The notes under the pieces are model-generated. The model was not told the DNA's origin. It searched no databases and saw only the letters and a list, made by a program, of their open reading frames with translations. Below are positions 7,432 to 14,110 of a stretch of 16,327 nt of DNA, piece by piece (the stretch's first letter is position 1; each line of letters opens with the position of its first letter). Source of the stretch: Clostridia bacterium (GTDB lineage Bacteria > Bacillota > Clostridia > Christensenellales > Borkfalkiaceae); contig CAAFVM010000011.1 in NCBI GenBank assembly GCA_900766495.1, forward strand, positions 1 to 16,327, read 5' to 3'. The translations under genes and the position numbers were made by a program.

Positions 7432-8175
7432 ATGAGTGATTTTAAAGATTTCGGAGGGGATTTTTCCAAATATCTTGCGGAAACCGAAATTCTCGATTTT
7501 TCTTCGGCTTCTATCGTTCGGCTTGTTGAAGCGCGCGGTTGGAAAAATTTACCCGAAACCGAAAAGATTAAAAGCATTTATAATTTCGTAAAAGACGAAA
7601 TAGCTTTCGGTTACAACGTGAGCGACGACGTAAAGGCTTCGCTCGTGCTGGCTGACGGTTACGGACAATGCAACACGAAAGGCGTGCTTTTTATGGCTTT
7701 ATTGCGCGCTTGCGGGGTGCCGTGCCGCATTCACGGGTTCAATATAGACAAAAAGTTGCAAAAAGGCGCGATGAGCGGGCTTGTGTATAAAGCCGCTCCC
7801 GTCGAGATTTTTCACAGCTACGTAGAGGTGTTCTCCGGCGGGACCGTTTATTCGTTAGAGGGATTTATTCTCGACGAGAAATATCTTTTCGCCTTGCAAA
7901 AGCGTTTTAAGCCGAATGCCGACGGCTCGTTTATGGGTTACGGCGTTGCTGTTAAAAACTTTTCGAACCCGCCCGTGAACTTTAACTGTTGTAATACTTT
8001 TATTCAAAGCGAGGGCATTGTTCGCGATTTCGGCGTGTTTGATTCGCCCGACGAGCTTTTTAAGGCGCATGGGCAGCAAATGAATTGTTTCAAAGCGCTT
8101 GTTTACAGACTGCTCGGCAGGCGGCTTATGAACCGAAACGTTAAAAAAATAAGAAACGGCGAGAGTAAAAAATAG
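7432..8175 (+). CDS. Transglutaminase-like cysteine protein
   Basis: The 247-residue protein carries a transglutaminase-like core. Cys80 lies in DGYGQCNTKGVLFMALLRA, the classic G-x-C-x-x-K/R context followed by a helix and GVPCRIHGF. His128 is in EIFHSYVEV. An acidic residue follows in YSLEGFILD (Glu143 or Asp148). Bacterial proteins of this fold act as cysteine proteases, peptidases or amide-forming and amide-breaking enzymes. No signal peptide or membrane anchor is present, so it should act in the cytosol, unlike many secreted members. The start lies 3 bp after the ATC gene stop with only a weak ribosome site (AGGG), so coupling is likely. It is the last gene of the cluster, with a terminator 20 bp past its stop. 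Confidence 0.75.
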   Translation: MSDFKDFGGDFSKYLAETEILDFSSASIVRLVEARGWKNLPETEKIKSIYNFVKDEIAFGYNVSDDVKASLVLADGYGQCNTKGVLFMALLRACGVPCRIHGFNIDKKLQKGAMSGLVYKAAPVEIFHSYVEVFSGGTVYSLEGFILDEKYLFALQKRFKPNADGSFMGYGVAVKNFSNPPVNFNCCNTFIQSEGIVRDFGVFDSPDELFKAHGQQMNCFKALVYRLLGRRLMNRNVKKIRNGESKK

Positions 8176-8194
8176 TTTTTTTATTATAGAAATG

Positions 8195-8227
8195 TGCGTT
8201 CGGTGGAAAAACCGACGCGTTTTTTTT
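8195..8227 (+). terminator. Intrinsic terminator of the hydrolase cluster
   Basis: The left arm TGCG, bulged T, TCGGT (8195-8204) pairs with ACCGACGCG (8211-8219) around the loop GGAAAA. Eight T bases follow. This separates the hydrolase cluster from spoIVB. Confidence 0.75.
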
Positions 8228-8241
8228 GTTGCGGATTCGTT

Positions 8242-8270
8242 ACATAAGCAAGCCGATTTTGTGCATAATA
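8242..8270 (+). promoter_or_regulatory. Forespore (sigma-G/sigma-F type) promoter of spoIVB
   Basis: ACATA (8242-8246), a 17-bp spacer and CATAATA (8264-8270) fit the known Bacillus sigma-G pattern, a gHATR -35 and CATWHTA -10 with 17-18 bp between. Only the first -35 base deviates. The identical pair and spacing recur before the dacF-like gene. In B. subtilis spoIVB is transcribed in the forespore by sigma-F and sigma-G, which agrees. Confidence 0.6.
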
Positions 8271-8290
8271 ACCTTGCGCCGTAAAATCGT

Positions 8291-8308
8291 TTGCCAAAAT
8301 TATGGCAA
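8291..8308 (+). other. Perfect 6-bp inverted repeat in the spoIVB leader
   Basis: TTGCCA and TGGCAA flank a 6-nt centre, AAATTA. The repeat lies between the predicted transcription start and the ribosome binding site. It could be a protein-binding operator or a short hairpin. Its first bases also form a TTG in frame with spoIVB, which is not taken as the start. Confidence 0.35.
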
Positions 8309-8335
8309 GATTGTGCGGGGCGGGGTGAAAAGCAA

Positions 8336-9397
8336 ATGAAATTGAATATAAAGAAAATAGCCGCGGTTGTTCTTTCCGCCGCGTGTGCGGTTTTTGCGGT
8401 TGGCGGATTGAACGGTTTAAGCGGAATAAATCACAAAGCGAACGCAGACGAAAATTTAAGTTATAGCGGCAAAATCGTTACTTATCAAAATTATGAAGAC
8501 GTGTATCTGGGCGGTTTTACGCTCGGGTTCGATTTAGAGGGCGAGGGCGCTCTTGTCGTTGGCCTTGCCGAAGTGGTTTGCGAAAAGGATATTTGCCTGC
8601 CCGCAAGGGAAGCGGGGCTTAAAAGCGGCGACGTTATACTTTCGCTCGACGGCAAAAAAATTACGGTTGCCGCGGATATCGACGAGGTGCTTGATAATTA
8701 TAACGGCGGCGGAATAGTAGCGGAAATTTTAAGCGAGGGCAAAAAGAAACTTATAACTCTTTATCCGCAAAAGGATTTAAGCGGAAAATATAAGCTCGGC
8801 GTTCTTATCCGCGATTATTTAACGGGACTTGGAACGGTTACTTTTATTAAGAAAAACGGCGATTTTTACTCGCTCGGTCACCCGATTACCGACGAGCGTG
8901 GCGAATTTTTAAAGGTTAGCGGCGGATTTTGTTACGCCTGCCTTATTACGGGCGTTGAAAAGGGCGAACGGGGGCGCGCGGGCGAACTTCGCGGAACTCT
9001 TTTAAGAAACGAAAAATTAGGAACTGTTACTCAAAATTCGGCTATAGGGCTAACCGGTAAGTTCGATAGTCACGACGTTTACGACGGATTACCCGAGCTT
9101 GCCGTGGGCGACCCCGAACCCGGCGCGGCTAAAATTTACGCCACGATTTCGGGCAGACAAACGCAAAGCTATTCTATAAGCATTGTTAAAGTAGATAAAA
9201 ACGAACGTTCCAATAAAAATATGGTGGTGAAAATCACCGATGAACGGCTTATTGCCGAGGCGAGCGGCATAGTTCAGGGTATGAGCGGCAGCCCCATCGT
9301 TCAGAACGGAAAAATAGTGGGCGCGATTACGCACGTATTTTTAAACGACGCCACGCGCGGCTACGCAATATCGGTTAAGAATATGCTTAAAGGTTGA
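8336..9397 (+). CDS. spoIVB: SpoIVB sporulation peptidase (S55 family)
   Basis: SpoIVB is a serine peptidase secreted from the forespore into the space between the membranes, where it triggers pro-sigma-K processing. The 353-residue protein starts with a signal or anchor segment (residues about 5-36, ending HKANA). A PDZ-like domain follows (about 70-145; LPAREAGLKSGDVILSLDGK). The S55 catalytic region has His182 in SLGHPITD, a conserved Asp (302) in KITDERL, and the hallmark GIVQGMSGSPIVQNGKIVG with nucleophile Ser319. The chosen ATG has GGGGTG eight bases upstream; a TTG 45 bp earlier is rejected because it would put a polar stretch before the signal peptide. In Bacillus spoIVB neighbours spo0A and recN; neither is seen here. 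Only a weak stem (9401-9420) follows the stop. Confidence 0.93.
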   Translation: MKLNIKKIAAVVLSAACAVFAVGGLNGLSGINHKANADENLSYSGKIVTYQNYEDVYLGGFTLGFDLEGEGALVVGLAEVVCEKDICLPAREAGLKSGDVILSLDGKKITVAADIDEVLDNYNGGGIVAEILSEGKKKLITLYPQKDLSGKYKLGVLIRDYLTGLGTVTFIKKNGDFYSLGHPITDERGEFLKVSGGFCYACLITGVEKGERGRAGELRGTLLRNEKLGTVTQNSAIGLTGKFDSHDVYDGLPELAVGDPEPGAAKIYATISGRQTQSYSISIVKVDKNERSNKNMVVKITDERLIAEASGIVQGMSGSPIVQNGKIVGAITHVFLNDATRGYAISVKNMLKG

Positions 9398-9485
9398 TTT
9401 TTCACTGAAATTGCGGTGAAGTTTTGCGAAGATTTGCGTAGATTTGTAGCAAGGCGCGAAGTAAAAACAATGTAATATATAAACG

Positions 9486-9519
9486 AAAAGCTCCATAAAA
9501 TTTAAAAGGAGCTTTTTTT
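9486..9519 (+). terminator. Terminator hairpin that contains the next gene's Shine-Dalgarno
   Basis: AAAAGCTCC (9486-9494) pairs perfectly with GGAGCTTTT (9508-9516) across a 13-nt A/T loop, and the T run continues to the ATG at 9520. The same right arm supplies AAGGAG (9506-9511), eight bases before that ATG. The structure could terminate spoIVB transcripts, hide the ribosome binding site, or both. Confidence 0.7.
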
Positions 9520-10116
9520 ATGCCCGAATTTTTAAAATATCAGGTTTGCGCGTTAAAAAGCAAGCTTGTTTACGTAATTATTTGCGGCGCCGTTTTTGCC
9601 GTGTGCTTCGGCGTGGGAATTTATTTCGGAGTGAAAAGCGAGAAACTTTTGTTTTCCGACGCGGTTTGCGGTTTTTACGATATGCTGTTTCTTCGCGGCG
9701 GCTCGGTGTGGGGGTATGCCTTTTCTAAACTTTTGGGCGGGCTGGGCGTTCTTGTTATAGTTGCTTTAAGCGGACTGCTACCCTGGCTTTTGCCTGTACA
9801 CGTTTGTTTTATAGCTTATTCGGCGTTTGTTTCTGGTGCCGCGCTTATAGGATTTTTCGGAGAACTTTCGGTTATAGGCGTAAGCTTTTATTTTCTCGTT
9901 ATATTCCCGTCAACCATAGTAAGGTGCTTTTCGATTATAATTTTATCGGCTTCGCTGCTGTGCTATAACGACGAACGGCGGCTTTGTAACAGGCGTTTGG
10001 AGTGGGGAAGCGTTGCCGTTTTGTTTGCGGTGAGTTTTGTAATTTACCTTGCCGCGGTCGTGTTCGAATGCCTTATGATAATGCTTGTGGTTCGCCCGAT
10101 TAACGTATTTTTCTAA
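9520..10116 (+). CDS. Polytopic membrane protein, tentatively SpoIIM-like
   Basis: The 198-residue protein has a short charged N-terminus and about five membrane segments, at roughly 17-37, 72-92, 95-115, 119-147 and 163-190. A basic/acidic loop (NDERRLCNRR) precedes the last. Length, topology and the first-helix glycine pattern (GAVFAVCFGVGIYFG) resemble SpoIIM, the stage II sporulation protein of the forespore engulfment complex (about 214 residues in B. subtilis). No residue-level signature proves this. Context helps: it lies between spoIVB and a dacF-like gene, and in B. subtilis spoIIM is in the general neighbourhood of dacF. It is unusually rich in Val, Phe and Cys. Its ribosome site lies inside a terminator-like hairpin. 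It may alternatively be an unrelated lineage-specific membrane protein. Confidence 0.5.
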   Translation: MPEFLKYQVCALKSKLVYVIICGAVFAVCFGVGIYFGVKSEKLLFSDAVCGFYDMLFLRGGSVWGYAFSKLLGGLGVLVIVALSGLLPWLLPVHVCFIAYSAFVSGAALIGFFGELSVIGVSFYFLVIFPSTIVRCFSIIILSASLLCYNDERRLCNRRLEWGSVAVLFAVSFVIYLAAVVFECLMIMLVVRPINVFF

Positions 10117-10131
10117 TTCAACAACAGTAAA

Positions 10132-10160
10132 ACATAAAAATAATAAATACGCGCATAATA
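10132..10160 (+). promoter_or_regulatory. Forespore-type promoter of the dacF-like gene
   Basis: ACATA (10132-10136), 17 bp and CATAATA (10154-10160) are identical in both boxes and in spacing to the promoter before spoIVB. B. subtilis dacF is forespore-expressed, mainly by sigma-F, whose consensus overlaps that of sigma-G. Confidence 0.6.
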
Positions 10161-10182
10161 AAAGCAAGGAGAAAATTTAAAA

Positions 10183-11337
10183 ATGAAAAAATTTTCAATA
10201 TCGCTTATTTTGTCTGCGTTTTTAATAATTTTTATGTGTGGCGTAATTTCCGCCGGCAGGGCAAATGCCGCCGAAGAAATAACCGTAAGCGCGCAAAGCG
10301 CATATGTTTTCGACTATGAAAGCGGCACGGTTATTTACGCGAAAAACGAAAAGCAAAAACTTTCGATTGCAAGCATGACGAAAATAATGCTGCTCGACTT
10401 GGCGTTTGAAAAAGTTGAGGCGGGCGAGCTTTCGCTTGACGAAGATATAACGGTAAGCGCGAACGCTTCGGGTATGGGCGGCTCGCAGGTGTTTCTGGAA
10501 ACAGGCGGAGTTTATAAAGCGGGCGAACTTATAAAAAGCATAATAGTGGCTTCTGCCAACGACGCGAGCGTAGCCGTTGCCGAACGCCTTTACGGAAGCG
10601 AACAAGGCGCGGTTGACGAGATGAACCGCAAAGCCGAAAAACTCGGGCTTAAAAACACTTTGTTTTCAAACTGTACGGGGCTGATAAAACCCACGCAATA
10701 TTCAACCGCCGAAGACGTTGCGAAAATGCTCGCTTCGCTGATTCGTCACGACGATTATTTTAAATACAGCAAAATTTATCTTGACGAGATAGAGCATAAC
10801 GGAGGAAGAAAAACTACCATTACAAACACTAATAAATTAGTGCGCTTTTACAACGGGTGCGACGGCGGAAAAACGGGGTATACCTCTGAATCGGGGTTCT
10901 GCCTTGCGGCTACCGCGAAAAGAGGGGCGCTCCGCCTTATAGCTGTGGTTATTAAAGAAACTGACGGAAAAACCAGATTTAAAGACGTTTCTTCCTGTTT
11001 CGACTACGGTTTTGCGAATTATTCGGCTAAAACAGTGCTCGATAAAGACGTTCCCGCCGAGGTTAAAGTTAAGGTGACGGGAGGAAAAATCGCTACGGCG
11101 AAAATTAAACCGCAAAAAAGTTTGTGCGTTTTCGGGCGGAAAAATCAAAAGGACGATATAAAAATAGAGTTTACCCCCAACCAAAAAATAAAAGCGCCGC
11201 TTTACGAGGGCGACGAGGTTGGCAGATTTACCGTTTATAAAGACGGCGTGAAATTCGGCGAAGTTGCCGCAGTAAGCGCGCAAAACATAGCCGAAAAAAC
11301 CTATTTCGATTATATTGCCGATATAACCAAAGGCTGA
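10183..11337 (+). CDS. dacF: D-alanyl-D-alanine carboxypeptidase (DacF-type, S11 family)
   Basis: This enzyme removes the terminal D-Ala from peptidoglycan stem peptides outside the membrane. The 384-residue protein (B. subtilis DacF has 389) has a Sec signal peptide with probable cleavage after ANA at residue 29. All three penicillin-binding motifs are present: S64-x-x-K67 in SIASMTKIM, S124-A-N126 in IVASANDAS, and K230-T-G232 in DGGKTGYTSESGF. A C-terminal PBP5-like beta domain spans about 285-375. AAGGAG lies 11 bases before the ATG. The forespore-type promoter and the spoIVB context favour DacF, which helps set cortex cross-linking, over a vegetative DacA. The DacF assignment is inference; the carboxypeptidase fold is secure. 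A strong terminator follows. Confidence 0.9.
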   Translation: MKKFSISLILSAFLIIFMCGVISAGRANAAEEITVSAQSAYVFDYESGTVIYAKNEKQKLSIASMTKIMLLDLAFEKVEAGELSLDEDITVSANASGMGGSQVFLETGGVYKAGELIKSIIVASANDASVAVAERLYGSEQGAVDEMNRKAEKLGLKNTLFSNCTGLIKPTQYSTAEDVAKMLASLIRHDDYFKYSKIYLDEIEHNGGRKTTITNTNKLVRFYNGCDGGKTGYTSESGFCLAATAKRGALRLIAVVIKETDGKTRFKDVSSCFDYGFANYSAKTVLDKDVPAEVKVKVTGGKIATAKIKPQKSLCVFGRKNQKDDIKIEFTPNQKIKAPLYEGDEVGRFTVYKDGVKFGEVAAVSAQNIAEKTYFDYIADITKG

Positions 11338-11364
11338 ATTTGCGCCTTATATAAAAATTCATAT

Positions 11365-11401
11365 AAAAAAGAGCTTTCCGTTTTTGAAAAGCTCTTTTTT
11401 T
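11365..11401. terminator. Bidirectional terminator between convergent genes
   Basis: AAAAAAGAGCTTT (11365-11377) pairs with AAAGCTCTTTTTT (11388-11400) around a 10-nt loop, a 13-bp stem. The A tract on one side and T tract on the other let it end dacF on + and the metal permease on -. Confidence 0.85.
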
Positions 11402-11419
11402 GTTGCAAATATTTTTTAA

Positions 11420-12331
11420 TTAAAATCCCGTGATAAGGCAAGCGATATAACCGAACAAAAGCGCACCGATTATAAGATAAAACGTGATTAAAAGCTTATT
11501 TTTAAGCGATTTTTCGTTTTTTATAAGAAACGTAAGCCCGAGCCCGGCGTTTACCGTAAGCCCGCTTAAACATGCGCCGAACGGAATGCGCCCGGCAAGG
11601 TATAAATCGGAAACGATAACCGAAGCCGCGCAGTTGGGAATAAGCCCGCAAACTGCCGCAAGAATAGGGGAAAAGTATGCGTTTGCCTGTAAAAACGCCG
11701 AAAGCCGTTCTTCGGTTACGAAATAAACCAAAAATCCGAACGCGATGTTTAAAACCAAAACCACCGCAAAAGTTTTAAGCGAATGAGTAAGCGGATGAAT
11801 AAGGTGTTCGTGCAGTTTCGCGTGTTTTTCGCTTACGTTTTCGCCGCTATGCTCGTGTTCGTGAGCGTGGCAACCGCAGCCGCAATGCACAAGTTCATGC
11901 TCGTCTTCGCTCGGTTGGTTTTGATTATCCGCGGGGACGGGAAGCGGGGCGTTTGCTTTTTTAAAAATAAGGTCGAACAAATAGCCCATAATCACGGCTA
12001 TAACGAATTTAGTGAGCAACAGGGGGAATATCAGGTAAAATTTTTCGCCGCTTGCCAAAAATACGGGAATGGCTTCGTCGCTCGTGGCAACGAAAACCGC
12101 AATAAGAGTGCCTGCCGTTATTTTACGCTCGGAGTAACGCTCGCTCGCAATAACCGAAAATCCGCATTGCGGCAAAAGCCCGAGTGCGGCGGCAAGTGGA
12201 ACAGCCCCTTTGCCCGTGGTTTTTTTGCTCGCGATTTTGTCCTCGATAAACGAAAAGGCAAAATTCACGGCGAAAAGCCATATAAAAATTATTGCGCTGT
12301 CTTTAAGCGCGTCTAAAACCACGTTCCACAT
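11420..12331 (-). CDS. Putative manganese/arsenic efflux permease (ArsP_2 type)
   Basis: The 303-residue polytopic membrane protein matches the family annotated as putative manganese transporter or arsenic efflux protein (PF11449, related to ArsP permeases). Two inverted-topology halves carry similar signatures: GLLPQCGFSVIASERY (51-66) and GLIPNCAASVIVSDLY (229-244), each with a conserved Pro-x-Cys. Between them a cytosolic loop (about 145-183) is rich in His, Cys and acidic residues, for example HCGCGCHAHEHEHS, and probably binds metal. The start at 12331 is chosen because the TTG at 12370 overlaps the -35 box of the apparent promoter. No Shine-Dalgarno precedes it, and the predicted transcription start is only a few bases upstream, so the message may be leaderless. 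The ion transported cannot be told from sequence. Confidence 0.8.
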   Translation of the reverse strand: MWNVVLDALKDSAIIFIWLFAVNFAFSFIEDKIASKKTTGKGAVPLAAALGLLPQCGFSVIASERYSERKITAGTLIAVFVATSDEAIPVFLASGEKFYLIFPLLLTKFVIAVIMGYLFDLIFKKANAPLPVPADNQNQPSEDEHELVHCGCGCHAHEHEHSGENVSEKHAKLHEHLIHPLTHSLKTFAVVLVLNIAFGFLVYFVTEERLSAFLQANAYFSPILAAVCGLIPNCAASVIVSDLYLAGRIPFGACLSGLTVNAGLGLTFLIKNEKSLKNKLLITFYLIIGALLFGYIACLITGF

Positions 12332-12341
12332 AATATTGCGT

Positions 12342-12370
12342 ATTATACCCCGTAAAAACAAAAAAATCAA
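12342..12370 (-). promoter_or_regulatory. Sigma-A promoter of the metal permease gene
   Basis: On the minus strand TTGATT (12370-12365), a 17-bp spacer and a perfect TATAAT (12347-12342) precede the gene. The start point would fall near 12335, about 4 bases before the ATG at 12331. Confidence 0.6.
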
Positions 12371-12551
12371 CGTTTTTTAATAAAACAAAATAAAAATTTT
12401 TTTTTGGCTCGCTTTTTTCTCGGCTTTTTTGTTCGGCATTTTGTTTTTTGCGCGGGAGCTGTGAGGCAGATAGTTTTTTATATTATTTTTGCGAATAGCC
12501 CTTTTAAAGTCTTTTTGTGCAAAAAACGTTTAAAAAAAAGCCGAAAAAGCA

Positions 12552-12580
12552 TTGAAACGGTTTTTTTATTGTGCTATACT
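12552..12580 (+). promoter_or_regulatory. Near-consensus sigma-A promoter of nagA
   Basis: TTGAAA (12552-12557), a 17-bp spacer and TATACT (12575-12580) each differ from consensus at one base. TGC directly before the -10 adds an extended -10 element. The leader to the nagA ATG is about 85 bases. The remaining T-rich part of the 12371-12551 gap shows nothing else recognisable. Confidence 0.75.
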
Positions 12581-12672
12581 TAAATAGGAATTTAAGAAAG
12601 CGGCTTTGCGGTCGCGCTGTAAATTCGCGTAATAAAAAAGTAAAAAAAGCTTTTCAGCGGAGGTTTATAAGT

Positions 12673-13821
12673 ATGAAAGGATTTAAAAACGCCGAGGTTT
12701 ACGTTGAGGGGAAAGGCATCGTAAAAACGTCGGTCGCTTTTTGCGGAGAAAAAATTGCTGAAATAGGCGGAAATTCGAGCTTTGAAGAAATAGCTCTTCC
12801 CGAAAACGCCGTAGTTCTGCCCGGATTTATCGACGAGCATATTCACGGAGCCGCCGGCAGCGACGCCATGGACGGCAGCGTGAACGCGCTTGAAACCATT
12901 GCGAATTCGGTTGCGGGCGAGGGAACCACCGCGTTTTTGGCTACCACTATGACTCAAAGCCCCGAAAACATATCGAACGCGCTTGCCGCGGTTAAAGAAT
13001 ATCGCGAAAGCAACTGCGAAAACGGCGCCGAGGTTTTGGGCGTTCACCTTGAGGGACCGTTCATAAACGTGGCTAAAGCGGGCGCTCAACCGCACGAATA
13101 TATCGCCGCTCCGTCGGTTGAAAAATTCGACGAATACAACAAAATCAGCGGAAACTGCATAAAAATAGTAACTCTTGCGCCCGAATGCGAGGGCGGTTAC
13201 GAGCTTGTTAAGCATCTTGCTTCAATCGGAGTGAACGCGAGTGTGGGGCATACATGCGCAACATATGCGCAAACCGAAAAAGCGTTGGAAGAGGGCGCTA
13301 AACAGATTACCCACACTTACAACGCGCAAAGCCCGTTCGGGCACCGCGAAGTGGGTGTTGTAGGTTCGGCTCTGCTTCTCGACGGTTATACCTGCGAAAT
13401 TATTTGCGACTGCATTCACGTTTCGGTTCCCGCGCTTAAACTGCTTGTTAAAAACAAAACGCACGACAAGGTGGTTTGCATTACCGACGCTATGCGCGCC
13501 AAAAATATGGGCGACTGCGTGAGCGAACTCGGCGGGCAGACGGTTTACGTTAAGGGCGGCGAGGCAAGGCTTGCCGACGGCACTTTGGCCGGCAGCGTGC
13601 TTACCATGAACCGCGCGGTTAAAAATATGGTGGAAAGAGTTGGCGTTTCGCTTTGCGAAGCTTCCGATTTCGCTTCGGCTAATCCCGCTAAAAACCTTGG
13701 AATTTATAACGAACGCGGCGGTATAGCCGTTGGTAAACGCGCAGACTTTGCCGTGCTTGATAAAAACGATTTCTCGGTTATTATGACTGTTCGCGGCGGC
13801 AAAGTAGTTTACAAAAAGTAA
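12673..13821 (+). CDS. nagA: N-acetylglucosamine-6-phosphate deacetylase
   Basis: NagA converts GlcNAc-6-phosphate to GlcN-6-phosphate and acetate in the cytosol, for amino-sugar catabolism and cell-wall recycling. The 382-residue protein has the amidohydrolase-fold signatures: LPGFIDEHIHG with HxH at 56-58, HLEGPF with Glu127, VGHTCATY with His193, ITHTYNAQSPFGHREVG with His214 and His224, CDCIHV with His249, and CITDAM with catalytic Asp272. A LADGTLAGSVLTM block follows. Glu127, His193 and His214 are the expected metal ligands. The usual HLFNAM motif reads HTYNAQ here, a mild variant. GGAGG lies 9 bases before this ATG; the longer frame from 12571 has no ribosome site and begins inside the promoter. 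No nagB or PTS gene is adjacent, so it is monocistronic here. Confidence 0.93.
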   Translation: MKGFKNAEVYVEGKGIVKTSVAFCGEKIAEIGGNSSFEEIALPENAVVLPGFIDEHIHGAAGSDAMDGSVNALETIANSVAGEGTTAFLATTMTQSPENISNALAAVKEYRESNCENGAEVLGVHLEGPFINVAKAGAQPHEYIAAPSVEKFDEYNKISGNCIKIVTLAPECEGGYELVKHLASIGVNASVGHTCATYAQTEKALEEGAKQITHTYNAQSPFGHREVGVVGSALLLDGYTCEIICDCIHVSVPALKLLVKNKTHDKVVCITDAMRAKNMGDCVSELGGQTVYVKGGEARLADGTLAGSVLTMNRAVKNMVERVGVSLCEASDFASANPAKNLGIYNERGGIAVGKRADFAVLDKNDFSVIMTVRGGKVVYKK

Positions 13822-13885
13822 TTTTGCGGCAAAAACGCCCGATTAAATTCGGCGGCTTGTTTAGTTGCTATAATATAATGATAAT

Positions 13886-13927
13886 AAAAATTCGCAGCCT
13901 GAAAAAACGGGTTGCGGATTTTTTTAT
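13886..13927 (+). terminator. Intrinsic terminator of nagA
   Basis: AAAAATTCGCAGCCT (13886-13900) and GGGTTGCGGATTTTT (13909-13923) form a 15-pair stem including three G·U pairs, with an 8-nt A-rich loop and a continuing T tract. Confidence 0.85.
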
Positions 13928-13945
13928 TTTTTTGTGTAAAAACCC

Positions 13946-13974
13946 TTGACAAAATTCGTTTGCGGTTATAAAAT
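13946..13974 (+). promoter_or_regulatory. Sigma-A promoter of htpG
   Basis: A perfect TTGACA (13946-13951), a 17-bp spacer and TAAAAT (13969-13974). The predicted start (about 13981) falls inside the CIRCE element that begins two bases later, the classic repressor layout. Confidence 0.8.
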
Positions 13975-13975
13975 A

Positions 13976-14002
13976 TTAGCAGTCAAATAAAAAGAGTGCT
14001 AA
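13976..14002 (+). promoter_or_regulatory. CIRCE operator (HrcA binding site)
   Basis: TTAGCAGTC (13976-13984), a 9-bp spacer and GAGTGCTAA (13994-14002). Only one base (G for C in the left arm) differs from the canonical TTAGCACTC-N9-GAGTGCTAA. It overlaps the start point of htpG transcription and implies HrcA repression relieved by heat or misfolded protein. Confidence 0.9.
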
Positions 14003-14110
14003 CAAACGCGCCGAATGACTGCAAAATAAAAATGCCGTCGATAAAAAAGTAAATTTGCGAAAGGTTGCGTTCGGTTAGCGCGAAACGAAAAATTAAGCGA
14101 GGTAAAATAT

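Noticed and set aside
8291..8335. TTG start 45 bp upstream of the chosen spoIVB ATG
   Set aside because: It would precede the signal peptide with a polar segment and lies in an inverted repeat; the ATG at 8336 has a ribosome site.
9471..9477. Forespore promoter directly before the SpoIIM-like gene (GCAAG-N17-TGTAATA)
   Set aside because: Two mismatches in the -10 box and one in the -35; too weak beside the two clear examples.
12332..12370. Upstream TTG start for the metal permease, adding 13 residues
   Set aside because: The TTG is itself the -35 hexamer of the only good promoter, so it would not be in the transcript.
12571..12672. Extended N-terminus for nagA
   Set aside because: It begins inside the -10 region, lacks a ribosome site and encodes a basic stretch foreign to NagA. 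The ATG at 12673 has GGAGG.
13866..13885. Extended -10 TGCTATAAT before the nagA terminator as a small-RNA promoter
   Set aside because: No -35 match at proper spacing, and the terminator begins about 10 bp later, leaving a product of only some 40 bases. AT-rich sequence before a terminator is a simpler reading.
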